Shown piece by piece: positions 48,960-62,646 of a DNA stretch of 64,000 nucleotides. The translations under genes were made by a program, and so were the position numbers. The stretch is from Phaseolus vulgaris (Eukaryota; Streptophyta; Magnoliopsida; Fabales; Fabaceae): contig NC_023759.2 of assembly GCF_000499845.2 (NCBI RefSeq), forward strand, positions 44,982,672 to 45,046,671. Reading direction: 5' to 3'. The first letter of the stretch is position 1, and each line of letters starts with the position of its first letter. The notes beneath the pieces are model-generated. The model was not told the origin of the DNA and made no database searches. It saw only the letters and a list, made by a program, of their open reading frames with translations.

Positions 48960-51900
48960 TTTAAAACATCTCTTTTATTAATTCAAATTATAATTTAGAG
49001 AAAAATTATAAAATTAGAATGAATATGCAAATCACAATAAATACTTCTAATTCTATTAATTTAGTGGGCACAGATAATAATTTGTTCAAAAAAAGTTACA
49101 AGTCATTAATGTATCCAAAAGTAGTCTTTATGAGCTGTTGACTTCGAACACAACTTTTATACATTTCATATATTACACGAGTTGCACACAACCATCGTTT
49201 AAGTTATTCTACATAATATATTTTCATTTATTTACAAGTACACATATAAAAAAAATATTTGAAAGTATATAATACTTTTTATCGTTCTATTTCTTTTTTA
49301 TCATAGTTACATAGCTCAATTTTAAAAAATAAAAAATAAAAAGTCATGCCGCATAATATATTTTCAAGTACACATGTTAAAAAATATATTTAAAATTGTA
49401 AAATATAAATTTTGATTGAAGAGATGAACATATCAGTATAGAACAAAGAAATCTAGTTTTTGCGAACATTGAAAAAAATCATTTGCTTTTATGTCATAAA
49501 GAAAATAGTAGGTACAAGAATCTTCGGAATATACTTATTTTAAACTATCTTTATATATGTAGAAATTGATTTTTGTTTGTTTGTGGTAAAAAGGTATTTT
49601 TTTTTAATTAAAAGTGAGAACAATGAAAATTAGAAGAAAATTTTATACGAGGAAGAGACATAGAATAAAATGAGACCAAGTATAATAACATTATTAGATC
49701 CTACAAAATTTGAAGGATAACTTGTTAAACAAAATTGCACATCTCAATGCTTTTTTAATTCTATCTTTTCTTTTCACACTTTTTTTTTGTCAGAAACAAC
49801 TCTAAATTGTTTTTTAAAAAACATAAAACCCACTTTTTTCCTGTTCCTCTTTTTTAATAAATTTAACCAAAGTGACATGTTAAGAATAATAACGAGTAAT
49901 TACTTTATTAGAATATCTTTTAAACTAATTTTTTTCCTGGTCTACTAATCATTTTTCACGTCTATATTGGAAATACTGAAAAGATTTTATGATACAATAC
50001 GTTTCTAGTTTTTACAGAACACTTTTTTTTTTGTTTTTTAAATCTTTATAAATTTTTCTTTGCTTTCATTTCCGTTTAATTTGTTTTTTAATTTCTATAA
50101 AATAAATGAACTTTGTTTTCTGAGTCTGTAAAGTATTTCTACGGATTTTCATTTATTTTGAGTCGGAAATCACAAGTCGACACATACACGGACAGATGTT
50201 ATTAAAGATAATTATTTAATTATTTTATTAAATTTATAAACAAAATATCATATAATAAAAAATTATAAATATATTTTAACTTTTCTACCAATGAAAAGTT
50301 ATTGGGTCGGGAAGGACACCAACTTTAATTGTATGTTAATTTCTTTTTTTTTTGCAGTCTTTCTGTAATTAGTATTCCCTTTTTAATTATTGAATATAAT
50401 AAATATTAATAAATTTGTATTTTGGGATGATTTTTGTTAACTTATTTATAGAAATGAAATGCGTTAGATTCTTATATTTTATAGATTTTTATTAATACGA
50501 TTTTTATGATTTATTTTTTATATTATGTATGATTTTAGAATGAGATTTAGTAATATAGTTATTTGTGGTCGAGAGAGTCTTCACAGTGAGTGATACAATT
50601 TATTGTGAGTGATAAATTTATAAAAAGAAAAAAACTAAAATTAAAATCTTCTAAACTATATAGAAATGACAAATATTTTTAAATCTTACTCTTTTTAAAT
50701 TAATCATCAATAAATGGAATTCTTAATTGTCTACTTTACAATACTGGACCACGTGGATAAAAAAAAAGTTATCATTAAACTTAGAAAATGAAAATGGTAA
50801 ATGTGTCTAGTTTTCAACGGAAACAAGGTACAAGGTGGGTGTTCTTTATTTTCTAAACTAAATATACAAAAAAAAAAAAAACAAAACTATGACAACATTT
50901 TGGCTATGATTTTGTGGAAAGAGCACACTATAGTAAGTGGGTGCAGTGTCATATACCATTTTCACTTTAATCCTATGTGTTTTGAACTTGCCATGTGTTC
51001 AAACTTTTTATGAATGCCAATTTCAAATGTGAGTTATGCTGTTGTTAAATCTTTTTTATTATTATCATTATGTACCATTCAACATATATATCTTAAGTGC
51101 TCACGTATAATAATTTAATCATACTTTATGCCTTTTCTTTATATCCTTTCCATTTTTTTTCTCACATTCAAGTGAGATGATATTGTATAATAACATAACA
51201 ACTTAAGTTCCTTTCACCTTTTCTTTAACTCAAAATATAACTTATAAAAACGTTTGTGTTGCAATGTCATCCAAATTTGCAAGCATTGTGTTGAGAATTT
51301 AAGCTAATTTAAAACCCTAATGATTAAGACATATATAATATTTAAGTAAAATAGATGTTGAAAATTTTGATAGTATTTTAAAATATAAATTTTTTTGGTC
51401 GTTATTGATTATATATAAATTTTAAAACTATTTTATAAATTTTTATTAATAAAAGAAATATATTTTTAATATTAATAATTTTTAATTTAATCAAATAATA
51501 AGTAATTATTTTAATTTCTAATTTTTTTTTATTTAATAATTTTTTAATTAATTTTTATTTTTTATTGTATATGATCGACATTATATTATGGATTTAATAT
51601 ATATATATATATATATATAATTTGTAATAATAATTTTTAAATTATTTATTAATGTTTTGAGTTAGAGAATACATTATTCAAAACATAACTAATTAGATTA
51701 TAAATTTAGTAACCAAAATTTTAATAGCTAATTATATATAAAAAATATTTATTAATAATAAAATTTAATTTAAATATTTTTTTAAATTTTATTTAATGGG
51801 TTTTTAGTGACAAGATTAAAAAATATAATATTCTATAATTATGTCGAGAAATAATATAATTTATTTATTTATTTATAGCAATGTTTTTATCAATCACTTA

Positions 51901-53336
51901 ATTTATAATCGTCATAAATAAAGTCTCCGTGTTTTTTGTAATTGTCGGTAACATAAAATTTGACAAGCCAAACTGTTGACTTAATATTTTAATTGAATAA
52001 ATCAAGTTTACGAGTTTTAATGTCGATAAAAATCTATTTAATAAACTCAAATTAACATATACTATTTTTCCCCAAAATAATAGTAGTTATTGATTACAAA
52101 ATTATATAATTATAGATATATAAATTGGTTTGCTTAATCGTTGTGATTCTATCAAAATATTTATGGATCAGAAATGAAGTTAATAAGCAAAATAGTTTGC
52201 AAACTAAAAATATTGGGATTGAATTGATTTTCGAAACTAAACATCGAAACTCAGTTCATATCCAATTGATTGAGTCACATCAATTTGCCTTAATTACACT
52301 CTTAAGGTCAAAACAATTTGTGGTGTCTTGCAAATATGTTGTTTTCATAGACTTGATAGTTAAGTATACTTTTGCATATTGTAATAAATACAATTTTTAT
52401 TTTATTTTACATGCAAATTATTAAAATAGATAAAATTTTAAAAAATTATTAAAGTAAATTATTAACATGATATGATTTCAGTTAATATTTGATTATAATT
52501 AAAATTGTCTCATCTTAACTTGATTTTAGTTCAAGTATGTTGACATGATTTCTATATTTTAATATTTTTTTAAATTTTCATATACTTTGATAATTAATGT
52601 GTAGAATTATACCTAAAGTGAAAGATAAATAATATGATTAATAACTTTTAATGAAATAGTTTTGAGGTTTTAAGTCAATTACCTTAATAAAAAATTATGT
52701 TAGAGTAGTATTGAACCTTTTCAATAATAGAACCTTTATCATTTCATTTCAATAGTATTATTTGTACACTACTAACAATTTTTTATATTTAGTGAAGCTT
52801 TTCAGATAAATGTTTTGTTGGAGTTTACAAAATTTACAGAAATTTATTTTTTGTACGAATTTTAAATTTTTTCACAAAATATAAAAATGTTATAGTAATG
52901 ATATTGTATTTTAAAGTTTAGGATTTTTTTTACACGAATTATTTGAATGTTAGTTTTCATGTAAAGTCTATCTTAATAGGATTGTTCAACAATAAATATA
53001 ATTTTTAATGTCATTTTACATGAAATGAATTAAAATACTGATATATTTTAAGTAAGCACTACTCTAATTAAGAAATCGCACCAATAGAGCAAGTGCTCAT
53101 GATATAAACAACTTTAATTATATTAATGAAATTAATTAAAATATGTAACAACTCACTTGATCTTATGTACATAGAACATATTTTTTTTTTTAAATTAAAA
53201 TTTTAAAAATATAATCATCTTAATATTCTTAAATTTGTCTTAACCTAATATATATCTTGATGTCCGTAATTAAAAACTTAATCATGTATGGTATGTGAAT
53301 TAAAGATATATATTTACAAAAATCTTTCTCGACATG

Positions 53337-53377
<41 letters not shown>

Positions 53378-53950
53378 CCTCTAATATTATTATATTTTGA
53401 GGCCTGTAATAAGTCCATAATTACTAATAATCTGTTTTATATATTTTTATGATTTTGGGACTGGAAAAGAATTTTTGTAACCTTATTTTTTTTTTAATTT
53501 GTGTAATATTATTATTATTTATGTAATTGTTGTAATTATTAATTCATGATACCATTATTACAGCGTATAACAACTTGAATTTATTGTTTTAATCATTAAT
53601 CAAAGAAAATAATAAATGTAGTTGTCAGAAAACATTTACCTAAGTTACGTAATGACATAATTATCTTTTCCATTAACATATATGCATAGATAGATTTGCA
53701 TATTTATTCTTCTTAACTACCTATTTTTTTAATTTAAAAAGAGTCATATCTTATAAATTTTAATCATAATATAATTTATACATAAAGTTTAAAATATATA
53801 TAAATTTAGTTTTGTTACATGAATTAAAATAAGTATTTGGTCTCTATTTGTAGAGAGAGAGAATATGCGAAAATAATGAATATAGAAAAACAAGTGGAAT
53901 TTTGTTTTAGCATATATTTTTGTTCCTATTTTTTATCTGAGTCAGCCACC
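48960..53950. other. 5-kb AT-rich intergenic region; no gene seen
   Basis: Contents are low-complexity A/T sequence with (TA)n runs at 51597-51619 and 53342-53373. The open frame at 52125-52424 has no recognisable domain. The invertase promoter lies at the right edge. Confidence 0.5.
53342..53373. repeat. (AT)n dinucleotide microsatellite
   Basis: About 16 uninterrupted AT units, some 600 bp upstream of the invertase gene. Confidence 0.95.
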
Positions 53951-53972
53951 TTATTCCATTGGAATCTCAATC

Positions 53973-53980
53973 TATAAATA
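53973..53980 (+). promoter_or_regulatory. TATA box (TATAAATA) of the invertase gene, with reverse CCAAT at 53958-53962
   Basis: TATAAATA lies 66 bp before the chosen ATG at 54046, which puts transcription start near 54000. ATTGG (CCAAT on the other strand) is just upstream. The position argues against using the in-frame ATG at 53959, which lies upstream of the TATA box. Confidence 0.6.
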
Positions 53981-54045
53981 ATGGAATTCACCTTACCTCT
54001 CTTCACTCTTCTGTTTCCATATTTTTGTTTTCTGTTTTATTTCTC

Positions 54046-57000
54046 ATGGTTTCCCCCAACTCTAGCACCATTTTTCTCTTCCTTTTATCCCTTCTGTTAC
54101 TCATTAACAATGGCGTTCAAGCTTTTCATAAAGTATATCCCCATCTTCAATCTGTTTCAGTACTTTCCATTGGTGCACAGCACAGAACTGGATACCATTT
54201 TCAACCTCCTAAAAACTGGATCAATGGTACGTACCTTTAAAACTACTTTTTCCCTTCATATTGAGTGCAATTTTCCTTTTTTCTGTAATTATTTAATGTG
54301 ATTTTGTCTTAGGTTTTTATGGCTGTTTTGACTTAAACATAATTAACAAGCACTTAATACTGGACAATCAATGCACTGCTTTCATAATATAAAAAAAAAA
54401 TGATTTAAAAGTATCTTTACACCACTAGCATGATACCATATTATAAAGTGAACTTTAAGTCTAATTCAAACCCATAAAACCGGCTCATGAGATTGAGGTT
54501 TGCACCAACTTATATACCATGTCGATGTGAGATTTCTAACCGCATGGCTTGACGTGAAATAATAAGCATGGAAGGAACTCTTTTCTAAATAGAATTCAAT
54601 ATTTCTGCATTGAAGATGTCTTAGTTTAACCAAAATTATGGTAACAGTTTCTATTATATATCATCTCTATTTTTATATATCATAGTTAGGTATGATTGAG
54701 TAAAACCTAACAACGTGTTTATTTGCTTTTGATATCTCCATACTTTTATCATCGCCATAGGGTATTTAAACCAAAATTTTGATGCGAAAAAAAATCTGTT
54801 ATAAATTATAATCTTTGGGTGTCTTTGTTGTAAATGATTTTGGAACATCCCTTTGAAGCTTTAATAATCATTTCTCATGCATTAAGTGGTTGTTGATACA
54901 GTTAGGTTTAAAGGTATTTGCTTCGTGACGTAGAATCATTGAAATGTACATATGCATGCGTGTGCCTCTTTGCATGGTTTTCTAATGGTTAAAAATGATG
55001 CATGCCAAACTATTCTATTAGACATCAAGGAAGGCATATAAAGCTATTTGGGAAAAGTTTGAACGATCTGATCTGACTTATTGAAAAAAGAAAGAAAAAA
55101 GTTAAATAAATATTTTTATAAATATTTGTGATATCTCATTATCACAATCTTATTGAACCAACCATAATAATATAAGTCACTACAAAATTCATAGTTTTAT
55201 ATGAGATTGAACCAGTTCTTAATAAAAGTTAAATCCCATACGATCTCTAGTTTGGAGAATATCAGTTTTTGTCCCAACACATCCATGTCGATCATATTCT
55301 ATCATTCATCCAGTACAACTTCTTAATCATTCTATGGATATCATAATCAGATTACCTGGGAGTAAATACAAACTCATGGTATAAGTAGGTGATACCCCAT
55401 TTCTACTATAAAAAAATTCTCATGATATATTTATTAGATGGCAAACAGTAGTTTGAAATAATGAGTATTTCTGCATACTCGAATTCCATGCAAACTCTCT
55501 GATATGCCTTTCTACAAATTCGCATAAAATTATCCATCAAAGCTGAGAATCCCTTTCTGATATGATTTAAAGCTTAGTAGTTTTTTAATTCGCATCGAAT
55601 TTAGCAGAATAATGCATAATTGCAACCATTTATACAGTACAATAAAGGGAATGCATGATAGATGTTTGTTTAAAGATCTGATTACATTAACGTGCAATCA
55701 TAAACATGTTGTACAAAATCTTGCTTAAAAAGCGCTAACTTACTTTGTTTTCATGATTCCTCAATCGCCGGGACGAACGCAACTATGGCAAATAGATCCA
55801 AATGGTAAGGCAAAACAAAATCTGATTTTTATTTTATGATTTTTGAGCAACAGCATGTTAAATTTGCAATTTTGCGAACAACACAGGACCCATGTACTAC
55901 AATGGAATCTACCATTTTTTCTATCAGTACAATCCAAAGGGTTCGGTGTGGGGTAACATAGTGTGGGCCCACTCAGTATCAAAGGATCTGATAAACTGGG
56001 AAGCTGTAGAACACGCGATTTATCCATCGAAGCCCTTCGACAAATACGGGTGTTGGTCGGGCTCAGCGACAGTAGTCCCAGGTAAGGGACCCATAATTCT
56101 CTACACTGGAGTCAAGGACGAGGCACAAAATCAAGTCCAATGTTACGCTGTACCCGAAGACCCCAAGGACCCGTACCTCCGAAAATGGGTAAAACCCGAC
56201 AATTTGAACCCGATTTTGGTCCCCGACAAAGAAGTAAACGGCAGTGCGTTTAGGGATCCGACAACGGCTTGGTGGAGCAAAGATGGGCACTGGAGAATAT
56301 TGGTGGGTAGTAGAAGGAAGGAAAGAGGAGTGGCTTATTTGTACAGAAGCAAAGACTTTAAGACATGGGTTCGGGCCAAACACCCGCTCCATTCCAAGGG
56401 CGACACGGGTATGTGGGAGTGCCCCGATTTTTACCCTGTTCCGCTAAAAAACAATTTGGGGTTGGACAGTGTGGTGGACGGAAAACAAGTGAAATTCGTG
56501 TTGAAAAATAGTCTTGATTTGACTAGGTATGACTACTACACTATAGGAAGCTATGACAAGGATAAGTATGTTCCTGACAACACTTCCGAAGATGGTTGGG
56601 GTGGATTAAGGTATGATTATGGCAATTTTTATGCTTCCAAGTCCTTTTTTGATCCGAGCAAGAAAAGAAGAGTGATATGGGGTTGGGCAAACGAGTCTGA
56701 TACCACAGATGACGATGTTCTTAAAGGATGGGCAGGGATTCAGGTACTCAATTTAATTGCCTTTCTACTGATTTATTCTTTAAGAACTTAAGATCCTATT
56801 GATTTGATGTGGAAATAGTTTATACACCATGTAATTTCAGTGTTTTTGTGTGTTAAACTAATCAGGCGATTCCGCGAACAGTGTGGCTGGATCCAAATGG
56901 GAGGCAATTGTTACAATGGCCAGTTGAAGAATTAGATAGTCTTAGAGGGAAAGAAGTTAACATGAAGAGTCAGAAGCTTGAGAAGGGAGTTAATGTTGAA

Positions 57001-57805
57001 GTAAAAGGAATCACTGCTGCACAGGTCAGATTATGTGTGTTTTTTCAATTGTTTATGAACAAAAGGATATAAAACTATATTATGTAACATTGCAGGCAGA
57101 TGTGGAAGTTAAATTTTCATTCTCGAGTTTGGACAAGGCAGAGCCATATGATCCTAAGTGGGTTCATGCACAGGATGCTTGTGACCATAAAGGTTCAAAA
57201 GAACAAGGTGGTGTTGGACCATTTGGGCTTTTGACTTTAGCTACTGAAAAACTAGAGGAGTTTACTCCTGTGTTTTTCAGAATTTTCAAAGATCAAAATA
57301 AGCATGTGATTCTCATGTGCTCTGATGCAAGAAGGTTGGTCTAATTCAATTTTGGGATAAGGACTAATTTTGTATCCATTTTCACTCTTTCATTTAAAAG
57401 CTAATTGGTTATTTTGGTGCAGTTCCTCTTTGAAGAGTAAATTGTACAAGCCTGCATTTGCAGGTTTTGTAGACTTGGATTTGACAACTAACAAGAAAAT
57501 TTCTCTTAGGAGTTTGGTATGTGCAAATGTAACCATTGCTGAATTTGGTCTTTGCGTATGACATTTGTTAGCACCAAGACACTAATAATCGATTAATGTT
57601 TTTCATTCTGTTAACTAAATGACAGATTGATCACTCAGTAGTGGAAAGTTTTGGAGAAGGAGGAAAGACAAACATATTGTCTCGAGTTTATCCACAGCTT
57701 GCAGTGGCAAGTCAAGCTCATCTTTTTGTGTTCAACAATGGCACTGAACCAATCACCGTGGAAAATCTAAAAGCATGGAACATGAAATCTGCTAATATAA
57801 AATGA
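54046..57805 (+). CDS. cell-wall (apoplastic acid) invertase, beta-fructofuranosidase, GH32
   Basis: Secreted enzyme that splits sucrose into glucose and fructose in the cell wall, feeding sink tissues. Seven exons, 54046-54226, 55796-55804 (9-nt mini-exon), 55887-56743, 56866-57024, 57096-57334, 57423-57516 and 57626-57805, splice to 572 aa. Residues 1-26 are a hydrophobic signal peptide. The nucleophile motif WINDPNG (Asp 61) exists only when the mini-exon is included. The transition-state motif is FRDP (Asp 187) and the acid/base motif WECPDF (Glu 241); the Pro there marks the cell-wall rather than the vacuolar type. The [11 protein letters not shown] segment keeps the Asp linked to sucrose use, so invertase is favoured over fructan exohydrolase. 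Intron 1 is 1.57 kb and contains dispersed-repeat sequence. The frame is intact throughout. Confidence 0.96.
54430..54545. mobile_element. dispersed legume repeat fragment in invertase intron 1
   Basis: AAGTGAACTTTAAGTCTAAT, CCCATAAAACCGGCTCATGA, TGAGGTTTGCACCAACTTAT and GTCGATGTGAGATTTCTAAC follow one another as in a dispersed repeat I recall as common in legume introns and flanks. It is decayed and its ends are not visible. Confidence 0.45.
55796..55804 (+). other. 9-nt mini-exon 2 of the invertase gene
   Basis: ATCCAAATG, flanked by AATAG and GTAAGG, supplies the bases that complete Asp-Pro-Asn of the catalytic motif. The upstream intron is 1569 bp and the downstream one 82 bp. Nine-nt second exons are a known feature of plant acid invertases and among the smallest exons in plants. 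Confidence 0.95.
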
Positions 57806-58483
57806 TAAAGTATAAATTAATTAGTTTGCAGGAAATAATATACTTTACCACAAAGTTTGTAAATAATTAAAAAAAAGTAAAAACAGTATCATTGTCACAT
57901 CTTTTTATCACGCAGTGAATTCGCATTCATCCTATCTTAATAAGTATGAATGGGATCATGATAAAAGAAATTGTGATTAGAAGATACTGTGTTAGGTTTT
58001 TTATTTTATTCTACTTTGGTAGATTATTAGTTCCAAATTGTACTACCACTCTAGATGGGTATTAAATGACATTAAAGTTTGATTATCTGAATATAAAATA
58101 GTTGATATTAAAAACTCGGATCCTACAAATTTAAAAAGAATTACTTTTTCCCTAGCTCAAAAAAGACATAGATTGGACTTAAGTTATTATAAATATTCAT
58201 AACTATCTTTTACATGTATTCAATAACTAAGAATAAAAACATCTGATCAATTATAACCTAAAATTGTATTAAAATAATTACAAAAATTTAAGAGAAGAGA
58301 GTGTGTAATAATATCATTGATCTAAAATATAGTTGTATAATTTTTGTGGGTATAAATTTTTTTTTCCTTGAAACATCTATCATTTGTTTTTAATCTCTAT
58401 CAAATATTGTTTTAAACTAATTTAAAATTTACAAAATAATATAGAACTACTTTCATTTTATTTTCGAAAGTACAGTGTGTTTG

Positions 58484-58650
58484 TTTCCATCAATTTGAGT
58501 TAATTTATGGATGTGAAAAGGGCAGAGTATTTGTAAAATGATTTCCATCCAACCGTAGATAGAAATGCGAAATAAATCACGATTCTTTCCATCAATTTGA
58601 GTTAATTTATGGATGTGAAAAGGCAGAGTATTTGTAAAATGATTTCCATC
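58484..58650. repeat. 66-bp direct repeat, two copies 102 bp apart
   Basis: TTTCCATCAATTTGAGTTAA followed by TTTATGGATGTGAAAAG and GCAGAGTATTTGTAAAATGA occurs at 58484-58549 and 58586-58650. They are identical except for one G, and about 36 bp of unique sequence separates them. Confidence 0.9.
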
Positions 58651-59061
58651 AAAGAAAGACAAAGCAAACGAGTATGTTATTGATTTATCAGTGCATTTTC
58701 TAACTTTCAAAATATATCAAAATTTGAAAGATAAATAAATTTTTATAAATTTCAATTTTTAAAGTATAAATATTTAATTATGTTTTCATTATATATTTGA
58801 TTAACAATTATACATAATAAAAATAAGTAAAAATTATTTTTAAAAAATTTCAACTAATAAAAATGAATCACATTTTATATATATTTTTATAAATAATTAT
58901 TCAACAGTAGAAATAATTTAAAAATTAGAATTAAATCAATACACAATATTTCATATTTTATTATTCAAATAAATTTCATATTTTAAATTTAAAAATATAC
59001 GTTTTATATCTTTAAATATAATTAATCACAATCATCCTATTTTACATAACTTTCCCCGTCC

Positions 59062-59143
59062 TCAAATTATCACACTTCAACTCATTAATCCAAATATAAC
59101 ATTCAAATTCTCACACTTCAACTCATTAATCCAAATATAACAT
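59062..59143. repeat. 41-bp tandem duplication
   Basis: TCAAATT.TCACACTTCAAC then TCATTAATCCAAATATAACAT is present twice in tandem (59062-59102, 59103-59143) with one base difference. Confidence 0.9.
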
Positions 59144-60583
59144 TAGCTTTTATGTGAGAACTTTATTTCCAAAAAGATTTATGGGTCAAATTTTAAGAAC
59201 GGTTTTGAATTTTTATTTCGAATAGTAAAGAAATGTAAGTTTTTCGGTGAGATTTAAATTTGAATTTTATGAGTTCAATTTCACTTGTTTTATAGTTTCT
59301 TAAAAGAAATAGTCCAGAAATTTAGGACAACTTTTAAGAACTTTATTTATTACCAGTGTTAGAGCAGAAATGACAGTATAAACTGTGGGGTTCATGAACC
59401 GTTTGGAAAGGAATTCTGAATTGTGTTTGGTTTGTATAGGTGATAATGAATAAAAGAAGATTTTCAATGATGGAGTGTGTTTACTTTCAAATTATACTTA
59501 ATTCTATTTACAAATTTTAAAATATTTTAACTCAACAAAATCGTATTCAACCCAACACAAATAATTTTTTCTCACATCTAAAATTTATATTCCCAATTTT
59601 TAATTAAATTACACATGCGCACAGCCACTATCTATCATCCGACATAAGAATTTCAGAACTTAGCATGCAGGAAGTGCCTTAAGATCTTTCAATGAAAGAA
59701 ATTAAAAAACTGAGGTCAAATATTAATTTGAGTTATAATTACCACGTATAAAAATGAATGAAATTTGTAATTTAAAACCATTTCTAGTTGAGATAACAAA
59801 TTTCATAATTAGATATAAAAAAGCTTTCAAACGAATCAAATCACTCATTGAAGAAAAACTAACATTTCAGATAAAACATATATAGGATTATTGAGTACAA
59901 AATAGATAAAAAAAGATTTATGCGGTACGATCAATTACGGTTTATTTAAGAATTTCATCAATTTGTTGTTTTGTTTTACATTATAATAATAACACATTTA
60001 AGGCTTTTTACATAGAAAAATATGTTGAATTAAAATTTTATAATAAAATACTTCCTCATTGAATTAAAAACGACATAAAGGATATCTCATTTGTTAAAAA
60101 AAAATTAACTATACATTTTACCTAGAAAAGAGATTATTTATATCGATACATATACCCAGTACAGTTCGTCATCTTGAACAAGATGTACAAAAAAATGTTC
60201 TGGATGTTATTCAAGAATAATTAACAAAATGGAACAAACCATTGCTTCATCTTTCAAACACAAAAAAGAGGCATCTATGAAACAAAAGGATGCAGCATAA
60301 TTGTTTTAAGGGTTAAATTATAAAACACTTAAAAAATTATAATCTTCCCTTTCGTTGATCATGCAAACATTTAATGTAAAAAGAACACGAAAACAATGTA
60401 AAATGGAAACGGAGCTAATTTAATGTCATCATCATAGCAATATAACTGGCCACTACAAAAATATCCATCAAAACATTTAAAATTAACAATAAGCAAAAAC
60501 AATTAAGGATAAGTATATAAATCAACAAACCAGTCCCTGTCCCAAATCCAAAACGAAAAGAGACCAACAACCTCAACCAAGAT

Positions 60584-61408
60584 TTACTTGATCTTCTTCT
60601 TTGGCCTCAACTGAAAGCGTGAAACAATGTTCAAAACAAATAAGACTTAACCATTCAGAATAATAAAGGTTCAATTGAGAAAAAAGAACACAGACTTACC
60701 TGATTACTATGACCACACTTCTTCTTGCGGCAGTTCACAGCCCTTGGGTGCAGACGAGCATAACATCTAACAAACCAAAAACAAAGATTTAAGTAAAAAC
60801 AAAACTACAATATTATAAGAAAAAGAACAATATGAAAAAACAATTTCAGTATTAACAACAAATAGGAATTTAAGTAGAATGTACCACCCATGAAAATCAA
60901 CTGTGAATAAGACACAGTCAACAAAGTAGAGATGGATTTAATATAGGGAACAATTATAACCCCTCTTGCATGGTAAAGAAATAGGGGATAAGTTATTGTC
61001 CCATAAAAATATAGATAATAGAGCCCATACTTGCGGCAAATCATCTTGTCTTGGTTGTACTTGCGCGCCAAAGCCATAAGCGAAGGCTCAATGATGCCAC
61101 CGCGAAGCCTGAGGACAAGGTGAAGGGTGGATTCCTTCTGAATGTTGTAATCGGCCAAGGTCCTTCCATCTTCCAGCTGCTTCCCAGCGAAAATCAAACG
61201 CTGCTGATCCGGTGGAATACCTGAGAATTTATTAAATGAGGATTTTTTAGGTTACGGAAAATTGAAGTTGGGATGCGATGAAAGGATTTTGGAATGGTGT
61301 GTTACCTTCCTTGTCTTGAATCTTGGCCTTGACATTGTCGATGGTGTCACTGCTCTCAACCTCGAGGGTTATGGTCTTCCCCGTTAGGGTTTTCACGAAA
61401 ATCTGCAT
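60584..61408 (-). CDS. UBI-L40: ubiquitin-60S ribosomal protein eL40 fusion
   Basis: A fusion precursor. Ubiquitin (76 aa) is cleaved from the C-terminal 52-aa ribosomal protein eL40, supplying both free ubiquitin and a large-subunit protein. Four exons, 61408-61306, 61220-61031, 60766-60700 and 60610-60584, splice to exactly 128 aa. Ubiquitin is complete, with plant-type [13 protein letters not shown], Lys48 in AGKQLEDG, and the cleavage site [14 protein letters not shown]. eL40 carries a Cys4 zinc motif (CRKC..CRKKKCG) and ends LRPKKKIK. The start at 61408 is MQIF; the in-frame ATG 36 bases upstream would add a non-ubiquitin extension and is unlikely to be used. Telo-box and site II motifs precede it. 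Confidence 0.98.
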
Positions 61409-61491
61409 TTTTGCTGCTCCCCTGCTCTGCTGCTGCTGTTTCACTATCTTGCTGAGGAAATGCTAAAACAAAGATTTTATACTATCCTTTC

Positions 61492-61543
61492 TAGGGTTTC
61501 AAATTACTGAGCCTGGGCCTTGGTTTTTATGGACTGAGGCCCA
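61492..61543 (-). promoter_or_regulatory. telo-box and two site II elements of the ubiquitin-eL40 promoter
   Basis: TAGGGTTT at 61492-61499 reads AAACCCTA on the gene's strand. TGGGCC occurs at 61514-61519, and GGCCCA at 61538-61543 reads TGGGCC on the gene's strand. This telo-box plus site II cluster, 85-135 bp from the ATG, is the standard arrangement of plant ribosomal-protein promoters. Confidence 0.75.
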
Positions 61544-61549
61544 TTGGTG

Positions 61550-62536
61550 CTAGATGTTGTGTTTTGTTGGGCTGCAATTTAGTTAGCCTGATTAGTGACT
61601 AAATTGTTAGGCAGTCAATCAATAAAAAGTATTACAAATATTTATTCATATAAAAATTAGCAATCTTATCATGGCAATACTTAATTAGATAATGATTTAA
61701 AAACAATTACACTGTTGATCATTATTTGGTTTAATTCTGTTTGTCTTGTTTTCAACAATTTTTTTTTCATTTTTTTAAATATAAACTTCAGGAAACATGA
61801 AATAAATTGAATATAAAAAATGACTCTTTCAGGTTAAGTGATTTTTTTTCAAAGTATTTTTGGTCTATCATTTTTAAAAATTGGATATTAGCCGCTGGAT
61901 TTTGTCATTTATAAAAAAGAATTCCAATATATTAGAACGTAAAAAGTGGGTGTCACTTATTACTTTAGTCTCATTGACCCCTGTTCGAACCCAAAAGGAA
62001 CACTTTTTTCTAGGGCATTCCAAATTTTGTAAGCTTGTTAAAGTGCATGCCCGCAAAGTTCCTGAGTTCAATACTTGTTTCATGAATATTATACGATTGA
62101 AAATGACATAAATAGGATGAGAATAAAAATATGATGTAATAGATAGGATAATAATAATAATACTATTATAATATAAATTATGTTTAAATGTGATTTTTTA
62201 TTAAAATTATACAAACATATATATATATAATTATTATTTAATTTTAATACAAGAATAAATAATATAATTTGAATTTATGAGTCACAATAATTATAAATAT
62301 AAATGCATACAAAATGATATGTTAAATAAAAATTTATGATATAATATTTCATGTATATTAATATAATAAAATTTTACAAAATTTTTTTATTTTATATATT
62401 TAGTAACATTTTCTTAAAAATTATAGATAAATTATTCAAGTTTTGTAAAGTTAATATTATGATTCAAATACTTTTTAAATTATATAAATAATGAAAGATA
62501 TTTTAAAATTTTAATTATCATTACAATTTAAATGAA

Positions 62537-62568
<32 letters not shown>

Positions 62569-62607
62569 GTGTATATATATATATATGTGTATATATATAT
62601 ATATGTG

Positions 62608-62646
<39 letters not shown>

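Larger units (their letters stand above)
57810..60570. other. AT-rich intergenic DNA with two short duplications; no gene seen
   Basis: Between the invertase 3' end and the ubiquitin-eL40 3' end (convergent genes). The only structures are the duplications listed at 58484-58650 and 59062-59143. Confidence 0.5.

Noticed and set aside
52125..52424. 99-codon plus-strand frame
   Set aside because: Composition reflects AT-rich background; no domain recognised.
53959..54045. In-frame upstream ATG extending the invertase N-terminus by 29 residues
   Set aside because: It lies upstream of the TATA box at 53973 and would bury the signal peptide; the ATG at 54046 gives a normal secretory leader.
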